A stretch of 64,000 nucleotides of DNA from Corynebacterium imitans (GCF_000739455.1 NZ_CP009211.1:372001-436000), one strand, 5' to 3'; shown: positions 31,093-40,174, numbered from the stretch's first letter. Notes: generated by a model not told the origin, from the sequence alone. Numbers and translations: made by a program.

Positions 31093-32364
31093 ATGACGTA
31101 CCGGCCGAAATTCCACCTCACCCCGCCCCAGGGGCGCCTGAACGACCCGAACGGGCTGACCCTGATCGGCGACGAGCTCCACGTGTTCTACCAGCACGAC
31201 CCCTCGTTTCCGCGCACCCCGAAGCGCACTGGGTGGGGGCACGCGGTCACGCGCTTAGGTGATGGCCGCTATTCCCACCTGCCGGACGCGCTCTACCCGG
31301 ACTTTCCTTACGACGCGAACGGCTGCTACTCCGGTTCATCGGTGGTGCACGAGGGGCGGATGCGCCTGTTTTATACCGGCAACCTGAAGGTGGACGGGGA
31401 GCGGGTGACCAGCCAGAACATCGTCGATGTGGAAGATGTGCAGGGCCCGCTGGGTGGGGTGTATCGACGCCGCGAAAATAACCCGGTCATCGAGGGGTTC
31501 CCCGAGGGGTACACCGCAGATTTTCGCGATCCCCATGTGTCCCAGGCCCCGGACGGGTCCTGGCGCATGGTCATCGGCGCGCGCCGGGAAAACAACACGG
31601 GCGCCGTGGTGGTCTACACCTCCCATGATTTGGATACGTGGGAATTCGCCGGCCCGATCGAGTTTTTCGGTCTGGATTACAACACGGCTTCGGCGTACAT
31701 GTGGGAGTGTCCGAACCTTCTGCGTATGGAGGACCAAGCCACCGGCGAGGTGCTCGATGTGTTGGTCATTTGTCCGCAGTTCTTGGATTCCGACGAGTGC
31801 GGCTACGTCGTCGGCCGGCTCGACGGTCTGCGCTTCGAAGTGATCACCGGGTTCACCCCGCTCGACTACGGGCATCAGTTCTACGCCCCGCAGCTCATCC
31901 CATACCGCTCTGGTGCGCTCATGCTCGGCTGGATGGGCCTGCCCGCGCGCGACGACACCCCTACGCTTCAGGCCGAGGGCTGGGTCCACCAGCTCACCCT
32001 GCCGCGGGAGCTCAAGCTTATCGACGCCACGTTGCACACCACCCTCTGTCTCCCCAAAGCTCAGGATGAGATGGTGGTCTGGCGCTGCGAGCTCGGGCCC
32101 GAGCGGCTGGAGGTGGAGCTTGTTGATGTGGAGGGCAACGTCGGTGCGACGGTGTCGTGGGCGCCGCAGGAGCAGGCAGCGCGCGGCACGCTCTCGCTGA
32201 CCGTGGACGGCCTGGTGCGCTGGGCCGAGACTGCAGCGGGCGAGCTGGTATGCACGGCCGATGGTGCGGCGGTGGAGCTGACCGCCGGTAGTGGGGAGGC
32301 GGCGTTCTCCTCCGCCGTGTTCGCCCCACACGGAAATGAATGGGCATCCTTCCGTTCCGTATAG
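31093..32364 (+). CDS. scrB: GH32 beta-fructosidase / sucrose-6-phosphate hydrolase
   Basis: A 423-residue intracellular GH32 enzyme without signal peptide. The nucleophile motif RLNDPNG places Asp18, FRDP places Asp146 (transition-state stabiliser) and WECP places Glu205 (acid/base). A C-terminal beta-sandwich domain (~310-423) follows. With the divergent fructokinase and the PTS EIIA remnant downstream, sucrose-6-phosphate cleavage after PTS uptake is the likely original role. The gene name is assigned by analogy. Leaderless-type start, 7 nt after TAGACT. Confidence 0.85.
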   Translation: MTYRPKFHLTPPQGRLNDPNGLTLIGDELHVFYQHDPSFPRTPKRTGWGHAVTRLGDGRYSHLPDALYPDFPYDANGCYSGSSVVHEGRMRLFYTGNLKVDGERVTSQNIVDVEDVQGPLGGVYRRRENNPVIEGFPEGYTADFRDPHVSQAPDGSWRMVIGARRENNTGAVVVYTSHDLDTWEFAGPIEFFGLDYNTASAYMWECPNLLRMEDQATGEVLDVLVICPQFLDSDECGYVVGRLDGLRFEVITGFTPLDYGHQFYAPQLIPYRSGALMLGWMGLPARDDTPTLQAEGWVHQLTLPRELKLIDATLHTTLCLPKAQDEMVVWRCELGPERLEVELVDVEGNVGATVSWAPQEQAARGTLSLTVDGLVRWAETAAGELVCTADGAAVELTAGSGEAAFSSAVFAPHGNEWASFRSV

Positions 32365-32469
32365 CACCGAATGGGGCAGGTATATGTTTGGTCAGCAGAG
32401 GAATGGCTCTCGCGTAGTTGACTTGGAAAATCCCCTACTTTTTCTCAGCTGAGCAGGAGATGTCCGGCG

Positions 32470-32556
32470 GTGCTGGAGCACCCGAGCGGCGCGGGCACTG
32501 ACGGTAAACCCGTCGACGTGCCGATGCACACCGGTTTCGACACTGTAAACCTCTAA
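32470..32556 (+). pseudogene. Remnant of a PTS EIIA (glucose/sucrose-type) domain
   Basis: The frame GTG 32470 to TAA 32554 encodes 28 residues ending TDGKPVDVPMHTGFDTVNL. This aligns by eye with the active-site region of EIIA-Glc-type domains (pattern V-[DE]-V-x-x-H-x-G-x-D-T-V-x-L). The histidine in MHTGFDTV corresponds to the phosphorylated His. The rest of the domain and any EIIBC membrane part are missing. It probably marks deletion of a sucrose PTS transporter gene next to the hydrolase. The remainder of the 312-bp gap (32365-32676) shows no other gene. Confidence 0.55.
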
Positions 32557-32676
32557 GGTGCGCTGCTCGCCATCTTTGGGGGGAAGCCCACTTTCGGGGA
32601 GGTGTGCTTTAACGTAGAACCGAAGTCGGCACCAGAGGCCGCAGGCACTTCAGGAATACACAAGGAGTAGAAGACT

Positions 32677-33471
32677 ATGGAACCGGTCAGCGCACTGCTG
32701 CTGTTTGTGATGGCCATGATGGCGGGGGCGATCAACTCAGCGGTGGGCTCCGGTTCCTTGCTTACCTTGCCGGTGCTCATGGCGCTCGGGCTGCCACCCG
32801 GGGTGGCGGTGCGCACCAACACCACCGGCATGGTGTTCGCCTCCGCCGGCTCGGTGCTGGGGTACCGCAAAGAGATCGCGCGGGAGCTGCCGTACCTTGG
32901 GCCGATGGTGGTGGTCACCATCGTCGCTTCGGCCACAGGCTCGTTGCTACTGCTCGCTTCCCCGTCCAGCACGCTCGACTTTGTCGTGCCCGTGCTGATC
33001 GTGGTGGCGCTTTTGATGGTGATCTTCCAGCCGAAGCTGACGGCGTGGCTTAAGCGGCGCACCACAGCGGGTGCTGCCGCGGCGGGGGAGCCCGTCGGTG
33101 AGGCGTGGAAGCGTCCGCAGCTGATCGCGCCGATGGGCGCGGCCGCCATCTACGGCGGCTACTTCACCGCTGCTCAGGGAATCTTGTATATGGCGATCAT
33201 GTCGGTGGCCACGGGGCGCTCGCTGAAAGACGTCAACCCGGTGAAGAACTTTCTCTCGCTCTTTGTCAACGTCACCGCAGCCTTGGTGTACCTGGTGGCA
33301 TGGGCCTTCTTTGGCGCGGAGATCGTGTGGGCCGGGGTGGCGATTGTGGCCGTTGGCGGCCTGATCGGGGGAATTGGCGGCTCGCAGATAGCGAAGCGCC
33401 TTCCAAACTCCGTGCTGCGCGGCTTCATCGTCGTCGTTGCGTTGGTCGCGCTGGTGCGGCAGTTTGTCTAA
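32677..33471 (+). CDS. TauE/SafE (TSUP) family membrane transporter
   Basis: A 264-residue protein with about eight hydrophobic segments. The TSUP N-terminal signature is MAGAINSAVGSGSLLTLPVLMALGLPPGVAVRTNT. The second half repeats the pattern with YGGYFTAAQGILYMA and NPVKNFLSLFVNVTAALVYL. The family moves sulfite, sulfoacetate or other organosulfur anions. The ribosome-binding site AAGGAG is 12 bases before ATG. It is convergent with the formate/nitrite channel. With other sulfur genes nearby, sulfite or an organosulfur anion is plausible. Confidence 0.85.
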   Translation: MEPVSALLLFVMAMMAGAINSAVGSGSLLTLPVLMALGLPPGVAVRTNTTGMVFASAGSVLGYRKEIARELPYLGPMVVVTIVASATGSLLLLASPSSTLDFVVPVLIVVALLMVIFQPKLTAWLKRRTTAGAAAAGEPVGEAWKRPQLIAPMGAAAIYGGYFTAAQGILYMAIMSVATGRSLKDVNPVKNFLSLFVNVTAALVYLVAWAFFGAEIVWAGVAIVAVGGLIGGIGGSQIAKRLPNSVLRGFIVVVALVALVRQFV

Positions 33472-33486
33472 GGCGCTTTTGCGGGG

Positions 33487-34284
33487 TTAGTTGGAACGGA
33501 CTTTGGGTGCGGCACCCTTGTTCAGCCAGGCGTAGACCCCGCCCATGAGCAAGCCGCCGCCGACGTAGTTACCCAGCCATACGAACAGCCAGTTGGACAG
33601 GCCGTTGACCAGGGTGAAGCCCTCGAAGTGCTCTGGGCCGATGCCGTAGCCGGACAGCGAGAAGATCACGAAGGAAGCGATGGAGTGCTCATAGCCCATC
33701 GCGGCGAACGCCGGGATGACCAGGACGATGGCGAGAAGTTTGGCGGTGTAATCCTTGCCGGCCTGTACTGCCATGAGGATGCCGATGTTAACCACGATGT
33801 TGGCAAAGATGCCCTCGAGGAACAGGTGCCAGGGGTCCTTGGCCAGCTTGACGTTGGTGAGCCCGGCGAGAAAGTTCTCCGGGTCCACCGCCTCAAACGC
33901 GGTGGATTTGGTGATGAAGTACGCGGTGAGCAGGACGCCGAGCAGGTTGAACAGGGTGCACACGACAACGAGAACGAAGCCGTTGAGCCAACCCAGCCGT
34001 TTGGTGGTTGAGCCGTAAGTGGCAAACATCATGTTGCCGGTGGCGAGTTCGGCACCGAGGACGACCATGACGTACAGTGCCGTAGCGAAGATGGCGGCGA
34101 AGACAAATTTGCCGAAGCCAGGTGCCTCAGCCTCGACCGCTGTGGCCGCCACGGCGGCGAATGCGGTAATGATTGTGAGGAACAGCCCGGCGAGCATGGA
34201 GCGTACGGCGAACTTGGGGAGTTCGTTGTTGAAGAGGTACGCCTTGAAGCCGATTGATTCGGCCAACGTGCTGTCAAAGTTCAT
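33487..34284 (-). CDS. Formate/nitrite transporter family channel (copy 1)
   Basis: A 265-residue FNT pentameric channel. About six membrane segments are visible, with family blocks LGAELATGNMMF, GNYVGGGLLMGGVYAW and the central-histidine region GYEHSIASFV. ATG 34284 (MNFDSTLAESIGFKAYLF) is chosen because TATGGT (34292-34297 on the minus strand) lies exactly 7 nt upstream. The family carries formate, nitrite or hydrosulfide. The gene is 5.3 kb from nirBD, so nitrite is plausible. A second paralogue lies at 40349. Confidence 0.88.
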   Translation of the reverse strand: MNFDSTLAESIGFKAYLFNNELPKFAVRSMLAGLFLTIITAFAAVAATAVEAEAPGFGKFVFAAIFATALYVMVVLGAELATGNMMFATYGSTTKRLGWLNGFVLVVVCTLFNLLGVLLTAYFITKSTAFEAVDPENFLAGLTNVKLAKDPWHLFLEGIFANIVVNIGILMAVQAGKDYTAKLLAIVLVIPAFAAMGYEHSIASFVIFSLSGYGIGPEHFEGFTLVNGLSNWLFVWLGNYVGGGLLMGGVYAWLNKGAAPKVRSN

Positions 34285-34366
34285 AGGTAACACCATACGT
34301 GGTTTTGATTGGGGTTACCAATTGAAAACGGGTGATGTCCGCCACCGGCTGTGGGGCGGATGGGAT

Positions 34367-34396
34367 TTGGTGTTTCCCCACCACACATGCTTTAAT
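34367..34396 (+). promoter_or_regulatory. rplN operon promoter
   Basis: TTGGTG (34367-34372), 18 bp, then TTTAAT (34391-34396) with an extended TGC. The stretch TGCTTTAATACT is identical to that of the S10 promoter. A copy of CGTCGATAAGC lies in the leader at 34478-34488. The 281-bp gap 34285-34565 contains no gene. Confidence 0.6.
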
Positions 34397-34565
34397 ACTG
34401 CAGTTGTCTCTCGCTGGTCGGGCTTGCAGCGCGTTTCCGAGTTGGAAGTCCGAGACCCTTCGACCGTTTACGTGGTTCGTCGATAAGCGAAGGCACAAGA
34501 GCACATGACCACGTGCGTACAGGACGGAAATCTGACGCACATCGATCCAGGTCAGGAGACCAACT

Positions 34566-34934
34566 GTGATTCAGAAGGAATCGCGTCTGAAGGTCGCCGA
34601 CAACACGGGCGCACGCGAAATTCTGTGCATCCGCGTCCTCGGCGGCTCTGTTCGACGCTTCGCCGGCATCGGCGACACGATCGTCGCCACCGTGAAGGAA
34701 GCTGCCCCGGGCGGCAACGTCAAGGAGGGCGAGGTTGTCAAGGCGGTTATCGTCCGCGCAACCAAGGAAACCCGTCGTCCGGACGGCTCCTACATCTCCT
34801 TCGGCGAGAACGCTGCCGTTCTGATCAAGAACGACACCGAGCCCCGCGGCACCCGCATCTTCGGCCCCGTTGCCCGCGAGCTGCGCGACAAGAAGTTCAT
34901 GAAGATTGTTTCTCTCGCACCGGAGGTGATCTAA
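34566..34934 (+). CDS. rplN: Ribosomal protein L14
   Basis: A 122-residue L14 at the factor-binding side of the 50S subunit. It starts [19 protein letters not shown] from GTG 34566 and contains [16 protein letters not shown], ending [12 protein letters not shown]. The ribosome-binding region is CAGGAG. It is first in a three-gene spc fragment. Confidence 0.99.
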   Translation: MIQKESRLKVADNTGAREILCIRVLGGSVRRFAGIGDTIVATVKEAAPGGNVKEGEVVKAVIVRATKETRRPDGSYISFGENAAVLIKNDTEPRGTRIFGPVARELRDKKFMKIVSLAPEVI

Positions 34935-34937
34935 CTA

Positions 34938-35252
34938 ATGAAGATCAAGAAGGGCGACATGGTCCAGGTCATCGCCGGTAAGGACAAGGGCGCACAGGGC
35001 AAGGTCATCGAGGCCTACCCGAAGCGTGACAAGGTCCTCGTCGAGGGCGTCAACCGTGTGAAGAAGCACGTCGCAAACTCCTACAACGAGCGCGGCGCAG
35101 AGTCCGGCGGCATCGTCACCCAGGAAGCAGCAATCCACGTGTCCAACGTGATGCTCCTGGACTCCGACGGCAACCCGACTCGCGTCGGCTACCGCTTTGA
35201 CGAGGACGGCAAGAAGGTCCGCGTTGCCAAGTCGAACGGGAAGGACATCTAG
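34938..35252 (+). CDS. rplX: Ribosomal protein L24
   Basis: A 104-residue L24, an assembly initiator protein, with KOW motif [29 protein letters not shown]. It lies 3 nt after rplN, whose 3' end GGAGGTGATC supplies the Shine-Dalgarno. Confidence 0.98.
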   Translation: MKIKKGDMVQVIAGKDKGAQGKVIEAYPKRDKVLVEGVNRVKKHVANSYNERGAESGGIVTQEAAIHVSNVMLLDSDGNPTRVGYRFDEDGKKVRVAKSNGKDI

Positions 35253-35253
35253 C

Positions 35254-35832
35254 ATGAGCGAGAACTACACTCCGCGTCTGAAGACCCGCTACCAGGACGA
35301 GATCCGCACCAAGCTGAACGACAAGTACAGCTACGACAACGTCATGCAGATCCCGGGTCTGACCAAGATTGTTGTCAACATGGGTGTTGGCGACGCTGCG
35401 CGTGACTCCAAGGTCATCAACGGCGCACTCGAGGACCTCACCGCGATCACCGGCCAGAAGCCGCAGCTGCGTCGCGCGAAGAAGTCCATCGCAAACTTCA
35501 AGCTCCGTGAGGGCATGCCGATCGGCGCGAAGGTCACCCTCCGTGGCGACCGCATGTGGGAGTTCCTCGACCGTCTCCTGACGGTTGCGCTCCCGCGTAT
35601 TCGCGACTTCCGCGGCCTGAACGACAAGCAGTTCGACGGTGCAGGCAACTACACCTTCGGCCTGTCTGAGCAGACGATGTTCTACGAGATCGACATTGAC
35701 AAGATCGACCGCCCGCGCGGTATGGACATCACCGTCGTCACCACCGCCACGAACGACGAGGAGGGGCGCGCTCTGCTGACGCACCTCGGCTTCCCGTTCG
35801 CGGACAAGGACGGCAAGATGAAGCAGGCTTAA
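35254..35832 (+). CDS. rplE: Ribosomal protein L5
   Basis: A 192-residue L5 binding 5S rRNA and the P-site tRNA. It starts [17 protein letters not shown] and carries [19 protein letters not shown] and [26 protein letters not shown] 35254 is one base after the rplX stop. rpsN (S14), which follows in many bacteria, is absent. A terminator ends the unit. Confidence 0.98.
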   Translation: MSENYTPRLKTRYQDEIRTKLNDKYSYDNVMQIPGLTKIVVNMGVGDAARDSKVINGALEDLTAITGQKPQLRRAKKSIANFKLREGMPIGAKVTLRGDRMWEFLDRLLTVALPRIRDFRGLNDKQFDGAGNYTFGLSEQTMFYEIDIDKIDRPRGMDITVVTTATNDEEGRALLTHLGFPFADKDGKMKQA

Positions 35833-35863
35833 GCCTCTGCTTGTGAAGCCTGTTTAGGCTTTG

Positions 35864-35898
35864 GCCCCCACCTCGGCACTTTGCCAGGTGGGGGCTTT
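35864..35898 (+). terminator. Rho-independent terminator after rplE
   Basis: GCCCCCACCT (35864-35873) pairs with AGGTGGGGGC (35886-35895), followed by TTT. A smaller hairpin AAGCCTGTTTAGGCTT lies just upstream at 35847-35862. Confidence 0.8.
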
Positions 35899-35925
35899 GG
35901 CGTTAGGGGGCTTTGGCGGAAGGGC

Positions 35926-36587
35926 GGGTTAAGCGACAAAATGTGTGCTTTTCTCGGCGTGTCGACTTAAGTGACAAAATGTGTGCTTTTTGGAGGGTGG
36001 GATGGGTGGTTTGTGGGTGTTGTGCTGGGGTTATGTTCGTCCTGCCCAGCCGTGTCGGATGGCCCAGGAGGGGTTGAAGTCGGTGTCGATGCCGGTGTCG
36101 TAGCCTTTCGGCCGGCCGTCGGGTGAGTTGGCTTGGTCGCGTTGAACCAGAAGTAGGTAAACCAGCGGATCAGTGTGCGCCTGGAGACGTTGCGTACAGC
36201 AGCTACAGCATCGAGGGGGCGCTGGCCGGTGATCCAGTCGATGAAGATGGCAAACCGGTATGCGTTGGTCTTAGCCGAGTTGGGGTTGGTGAAGGTGTGC
36301 CCGCAGTGTGTGCAGCGCCATCGCTGTTTTCCGCTGGAGGTGGTGCCCATTTTTGTGCTGGAGTGCTGACATGCCGGGCACAGGGGTCTATTGCGTTTTC
36401 TCTTTCTGTGTTGAGTTGGCATGCAGGCTGGTTTAACAGCCTGTGCCCCTAGCACATCCAACGCTTGAAGTGGTGGACCTTCCGGTCTATGGTCGGGAAT
36501 CCCGATTCATTGAGCATTATCCCGCCGTATCCCCAGGCAGTGCCGGGAATCCTTAGCCGAAAAAGCACACATTTTGTCACTTAACCC
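35926..36587 (-). mobile_element. Internally deleted IS1249-like insertion element with intact ends
   Basis: The ends are inverted repeats: GGGTTAAGCGACAAAATG onward at 35926-35952, and AAAAAGCACACATTTTG to TTAACCC at 36560-36587. They are flanked by an exact 8-bp direct repeat GGAAGGGC (35918-35925 and 36588-36595), the expected target duplication. A second copy of the left-end sequence lies just inside (35965-35991). The element is only 662 bp, whereas transposases of this family need over 1.1 kb. It is therefore a non-autonomous, deleted relic, inserted between the rplE terminator and the GTPase genes. Confidence 0.85.
36031..36422 (-). pseudogene. IS1249-family transposase remnant
   Basis: From ATG 36422 the frame encodes a zinc ribbon (CPACQHSSTKMG, then WRCTHCGHTF) and a helix-turn-helix-like segment ending RRTLIRWFTYFWFN, typical of IS1249-like transposase N-termini. 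The catalytic core is missing. Past that point the open frame is Thr/Pro-rich nonsense. Another frame reads GYDTGIDTDFNPSWAIRHG and ends at 36031, plausibly the authentic C-terminus. An internal deletion joined the two ends out of frame. The element cannot encode its own transposase. Confidence 0.75.
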
Positions 36588-36696
36588 GGAAGGGCGTGAA
36601 AGATTTCGCATAGATAGGCTAACTATATTGCATTTGCCCAGGTCGCCTCGAACCGGCGAAATCGCGTTGCGGGAAAATTCACGCCTTTCGAAACGC

Positions 36697-38322
36697 CTAC
36701 CCCCGCGCGAAAGCGAGCCGCTGCGCAAAGCGCGCGTAGTCCTCGCGGACTTCGCTGAGCGGGGCCACCACGGTCTCCTCGGAAGCGATGGCAATCTCCC
36801 TCCGTAGCGCCGCCTTCGTGCGCCTGCGCACGCCGGAGCCAAGCATCCCGCCGAAGACGGCGCTGATCAGGCCGATAATCAGCCCGGTGAGCAGGCCCGC
36901 CATGATGAGCAGGGTGGGGATCGGCCACCCCTCGACATCCGGGACCAGGTCAGTGCCGAGCAGGGGAGTAAGCATCCCGGGGACAAACGCCACAAGCAGG
37001 TACCACAGCACGCCGATCAGCGCGGCGACCAGGGCGAGCCACTGCACGATGGTCAGCAGCGACCAGGCCTTCGACGGCTGGGCCGGGACGCGAGTGCGCG
37101 CAACCGCTCGGTCAAGCGCCTCGGGCACCTGCTCGGAAGCCTGGCCCGCGCGGTCGGTCACCGCTGCGGCCCACTGCTCGGGCAGCCCGGCCGAAATCGC
37201 CTCGGCGTAGTCGCGCACGCCCCGGTTGGCTACGGCCTTGGAGGCGGCGTCGAGTTCAGGCATGGAAGAACGGTGTACACCCACCTCGTCGGACTGCTCG
37301 CGCACGCCCATGCGCTTGAGCGGGTCCGGCCGGAAACGGGTGATCCAGGAGGTCAGCAGCCAGCCGGTGCGCTCGCGCAGGCGCTTGCGGTACGCGGCGG
37401 CGGCGTTGTTGGCCAGGCGGTCGGCACCCGCTGCCTCGGCGAGGGTCGCGTCCATATCGCGTTTCGCCTGCTTGTCCGGGCGAGTCTTCTTCTCCTGCTT
37501 GGCAAGCTGCTTGCCGGTGGCGGGAGGGAGTAAGTCCGCGGTCGCGGACTGGATGTCTGCTTCGATGCGGGCGGACTGGGCGGTGCGGGCGCGCGCGACG
37601 CGCGTGATGGCGGCGCGTAAGTCATCGACCCCGGCGCCGGTGCGGGTGGAGGTGGGGACGACGTGGGCGTTGGACAGACCGTCGTCAAGCAAAAGCCCTT
37701 TGAAGGACGCGCTGACGGTGTCGACGTCGCCGGGGGCCAGCAGGTCGGATTTGTTCAGCACGGCGAGCGTGACCGCGGCGTGGCCTGCGTGCGGGCGGAT
37801 GAACTGCTCGTGGATCACGCTGTCGGCGTACTTTTCGGGGTCCGAGACCCAGACGAGCACGTCGACCTGGCCGGCGAGGCGTTCGGCGATCGCGCGGTTG
37901 GCGGCCTCGACCGAGTCGAAGTCGGGCAGGTCGAGCAGGATGAGCGGGCCCGCGTCGGGAGCGAACTCGCCGGGGCGGGCGCGGCGGTCCTCCACGCCGA
38001 GCCAGTCGAGCAGCTCCTCGGAGCCAGCGGGTTCCCAAATAGCCGCGAGCGGGGAGGACGTAGTCGGGCGGCGGGCGGCGGCCTTGCCCAGATCCTCGCC
38101 GACGATGGCGTTAAACAATGAGGTCTTGCCGGAACCGGTCGCGCCGAAGAAACCGACGACGGTGTGCTCGGCGGACAGCGCGCGGCGCTCGGCACCGGCG
38201 CGGGCGACCTTCTCCAACCGCTCGCGCTGGGCGGGGGAGAGGTAGCCGCGGCCGATCTCTGCGGCCTCCTCGAGCGCGGTGAGGCGCTCGCCGAGGGTGG
38301 GCTTAGCGCTCAGCAGTGCCAT
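36697..38322 (-). CDS. Dynamin-like GTPase (second of a pair)
   Basis: A 541-residue GTPase with P-loop GATGSGKTSLFN near residue 60, DLPDFDSVEAANRAI as switch/G3 and LNKSDLL as G4. A helical middle follows, then two hydrophobic segments near residues 415-435 (LLTIVQWLALVAALIGVLWYLL) and 465-490 (LLIMAGLLTGLIIGLISAVFG), suggesting membrane association. ATG 38322 (MALLSAKPTLGERL) overlaps the end of the upstream paired GTPase by 20 nt; the longer frame upstream is the shadow of that gene. Paired bacterial dynamin-like proteins act in membrane remodelling or division in actinobacteria; the role here is inferred. Confidence 0.75.
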   Translation of the reverse strand: MALLSAKPTLGERLTALEEAAEIGRGYLSPAQRERLEKVARAGAERRALSAEHTVVGFFGATGSGKTSLFNAIVGEDLGKAAARRPTTSSPLAAIWEPAGSEELLDWLGVEDRRARPGEFAPDAGPLILLDLPDFDSVEAANRAIAERLAGQVDVLVWVSDPEKYADSVIHEQFIRPHAGHAAVTLAVLNKSDLLAPGDVDTVSASFKGLLLDDGLSNAHVVPTSTRTGAGVDDLRAAITRVARARTAQSARIEADIQSATADLLPPATGKQLAKQEKKTRPDKQAKRDMDATLAEAAGADRLANNAAAAYRKRLRERTGWLLTSWITRFRPDPLKRMGVREQSDEVGVHRSSMPELDAASKAVANRGVRDYAEAISAGLPEQWAAAVTDRAGQASEQVPEALDRAVARTRVPAQPSKAWSLLTIVQWLALVAALIGVLWYLLVAFVPGMLTPLLGTDLVPDVEGWPIPTLLIMAGLLTGLIIGLISAVFGGMLGSGVRRRTKAALRREIAIASEETVVAPLSEVREDYARFAQRLAFARG

Positions 38323-40174
38323 TGGCGTCTCCCTCCGGGGCCGGGCGGGTAAACGTGCCGCGTAGCTGGTCGAGTAGGCCGCGCAGCTTGGAGTCGGTCT
38401 CGGCGTCAGTCTCAGGCGTGGGCGCCTCAGTAACTGCGGGTACGGCTGCTGCTGCCGGCATCGTCTCGGGGAAGCGCGCGCTGGCTTGGGTGCGAGCCTC
38501 GGTGGAAAGCGCGTGCAGCTCGGCAGCGTCGGTGCCAGCGTGCAGTGGCGCGGTGATCTCGCGGTAGCGCTCGCGCTCGCTACCAAGCAGCGCCTCGAGG
38601 CGCTCGTTGAGGTCGGCGCGCGCATCCGCGGCCATGCGGCGGACGGTGTCCTCGCCGAAGATGGTCTCCAGCAGTTTCTGGCCGACTACCGCGGAGCCGC
38701 CCGCGATGGCGATCTCGCCGCCGGTCAGCCCGGCGGTGGAGGCAAAGACCACGAGCATCAACGCGACGGTCAGCACGTTGAGGCCGAAGGACATCACGCG
38801 GGCGCGCTGGCGCTTCTGGCCGGCAGTGTCCTGGATGCGAGTCAGCAGTGCCTGTTGCCACTGGCGCACAAGCGCTGCGGCGTCCTCGGAGATCGACTCG
38901 CTCGCCCGGGTCAGGTGCGGATCCGCCTGGGCGCGCAGCTCAGGGGCGACGGCACCCACGTGCGACCAGGATTTCGCGGCGGCGGTTTCGGCCGCGTCGA
39001 CGATCACGGCGTGCAGGCCCGACTCGATCTCGGTTTCTACCTCGCGCAGCGGCGCGGGCTGGCCGGTGAAGAAGCTGCCTACCTTGTCCACTGCCTGGCT
39101 AAACCAGCGCTCGATTCCGCGGAAGGCATCTGAGGTGCCCACCACGTCCTGCCAGCGGTCGAGGACTTCGGTGCGCAGAAGCTTGCCGTCGCTGGTGGCG
39201 TCGATGATGTGGTCGCAGGCGCTGCGGTAGTGCTCGTCGATCGCGGTGTCGATCTGTGCGGCAAAGGCCTCCTGCTGCTCGCGGCGTGCACCAAGCTTCT
39301 CGACGCGCCCCAGCACCCCGCCCAGCGCACCGGCCACCGTCTTGCCCGCTACCTCGCGGCGCGCGGCGGTATCGCCGGCCAGCCGGTTGAGGTACTCGCG
39401 CAGCTCGGCAACCAGCTCGTCCGGCAGGAACTCTCCGCTGGCTTGCCCGCCGAGGTCGGTGACGAAGGGGACCTCGAAGACGGTTGCGCCGCTCAGCCCC
39501 GCCTCGTCCATCATGCGGCGCAGGTCAGTCGGCACGGTCTTGGCGGAAGCCTCGTCGAGGCGGTTGAGCACGACGACGACCTCGATGCCGCGCCCGGCAG
39601 CGTCGTGGAGGAAATTCCACACCAGCTGATCCGCGTAGCGTGCAGGCGTAGTGACGAAGATCCACAGGTCGGCAGCGGCGAGCAGCTGGGAGGCCAGGGC
39701 CCTGTTGTGGTCGTCGATGGAGTCGAAATCGGGGGCGTCGACAAGCGCGAGCCCCTCGGGGATAGTGGAAGTCTCGACCACCCGCAGCGTGGTGGACTGC
39801 TCGTCGCCCGCGCCGTGGGAGCGGGCAAGACCTGGCAGGACCTCGGGCGAGTTGAACCAGTCCGCGTTGGCGGGGTTGGCCACCAGCACCGGCTGGCGAG
39901 TGGTGGGGCGGATCACGCCTGGGTTGGAGACGCGCTCGCGCAACACCGCGTTGACCAGCGTGGACTTGCCGGAGCCGGTGGAGCCGCCGATGACGGCGAG
40001 CAGCGGGGCGTCGAGGTTGCTTAGACGCGGCAGGATGTAATCATCGAGTTGGTTGACCACGGCGCGGGCGTCGGCAGCCGCGGCCGGATCGCTCGGCAGC
40101 GCGGTGCCGGCGAGTGCCTCGCGCAGCTCGCGCACCGCGGCGATCAGCTCGGCAGGGGATTGGGGAGTGCTCAC
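38303..40174 (-). CDS. Dynamin-like GTPase (first of a pair)
   Basis: A 623-residue GTPase. The N-terminal domain has P-loop GGSTGSGKSTLVN, DAPDFDSIDDHNRAL (G3) and LNRLDEA (G4). Long helical regions follow, then a hydrophobic hairpin MSFGLNVLTVALMLVVFASTAGLTGGEIAIAGG near residues 475-510. The tail is acidic and Ala/Pro-rich. I chose GTG 40174 (MSTPQSPAELIAAVREL) because CAGAAT lies 7 nt upstream on the minus strand; an in-frame ATG 40183 is an alternative. Co-translation with the next GTPase suggests a heteromeric dynamin complex at the membrane. Confidence 0.72.
   Translation of the reverse strand: MSTPQSPAELIAAVRELREALAGTALPSDPAAAADARAVVNQLDDYILPRLSNLDAPLLAVIGGSTGSGKSTLVNAVLRERVSNPGVIRPTTRQPVLVANPANADWFNSPEVLPGLARSHGAGDEQSTTLRVVETSTIPEGLALVDAPDFDSIDDHNRALASQLLAAADLWIFVTTPARYADQLVWNFLHDAAGRGIEVVVVLNRLDEASAKTVPTDLRRMMDEAGLSGATVFEVPFVTDLGGQASGEFLPDELVAELREYLNRLAGDTAARREVAGKTVAGALGGVLGRVEKLGARREQQEAFAAQIDTAIDEHYRSACDHIIDATSDGKLLRTEVLDRWQDVVGTSDAFRGIERWFSQAVDKVGSFFTGQPAPLREVETEIESGLHAVIVDAAETAAAKSWSHVGAVAPELRAQADPHLTRASESISEDAAALVRQWQQALLTRIQDTAGQKRQRARVMSFGLNVLTVALMLVVFASTAGLTGGEIAIAGGSAVVGQKLLETIFGEDTVRRMAADARADLNERLEALLGSERERYREITAPLHAGTDAAELHALSTEARTQASARFPETMPAAAAVPAVTEAPTPETDAETDSKLRGLLDQLRGTFTRPAPEGDANGTAER

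Noticed and set aside
36123..36452. Plus-strand frame of 109 codons across the IS remnant
   Set aside because: It lies opposite the recognisable zinc-ribbon transposase fragment and has no protein-like features.
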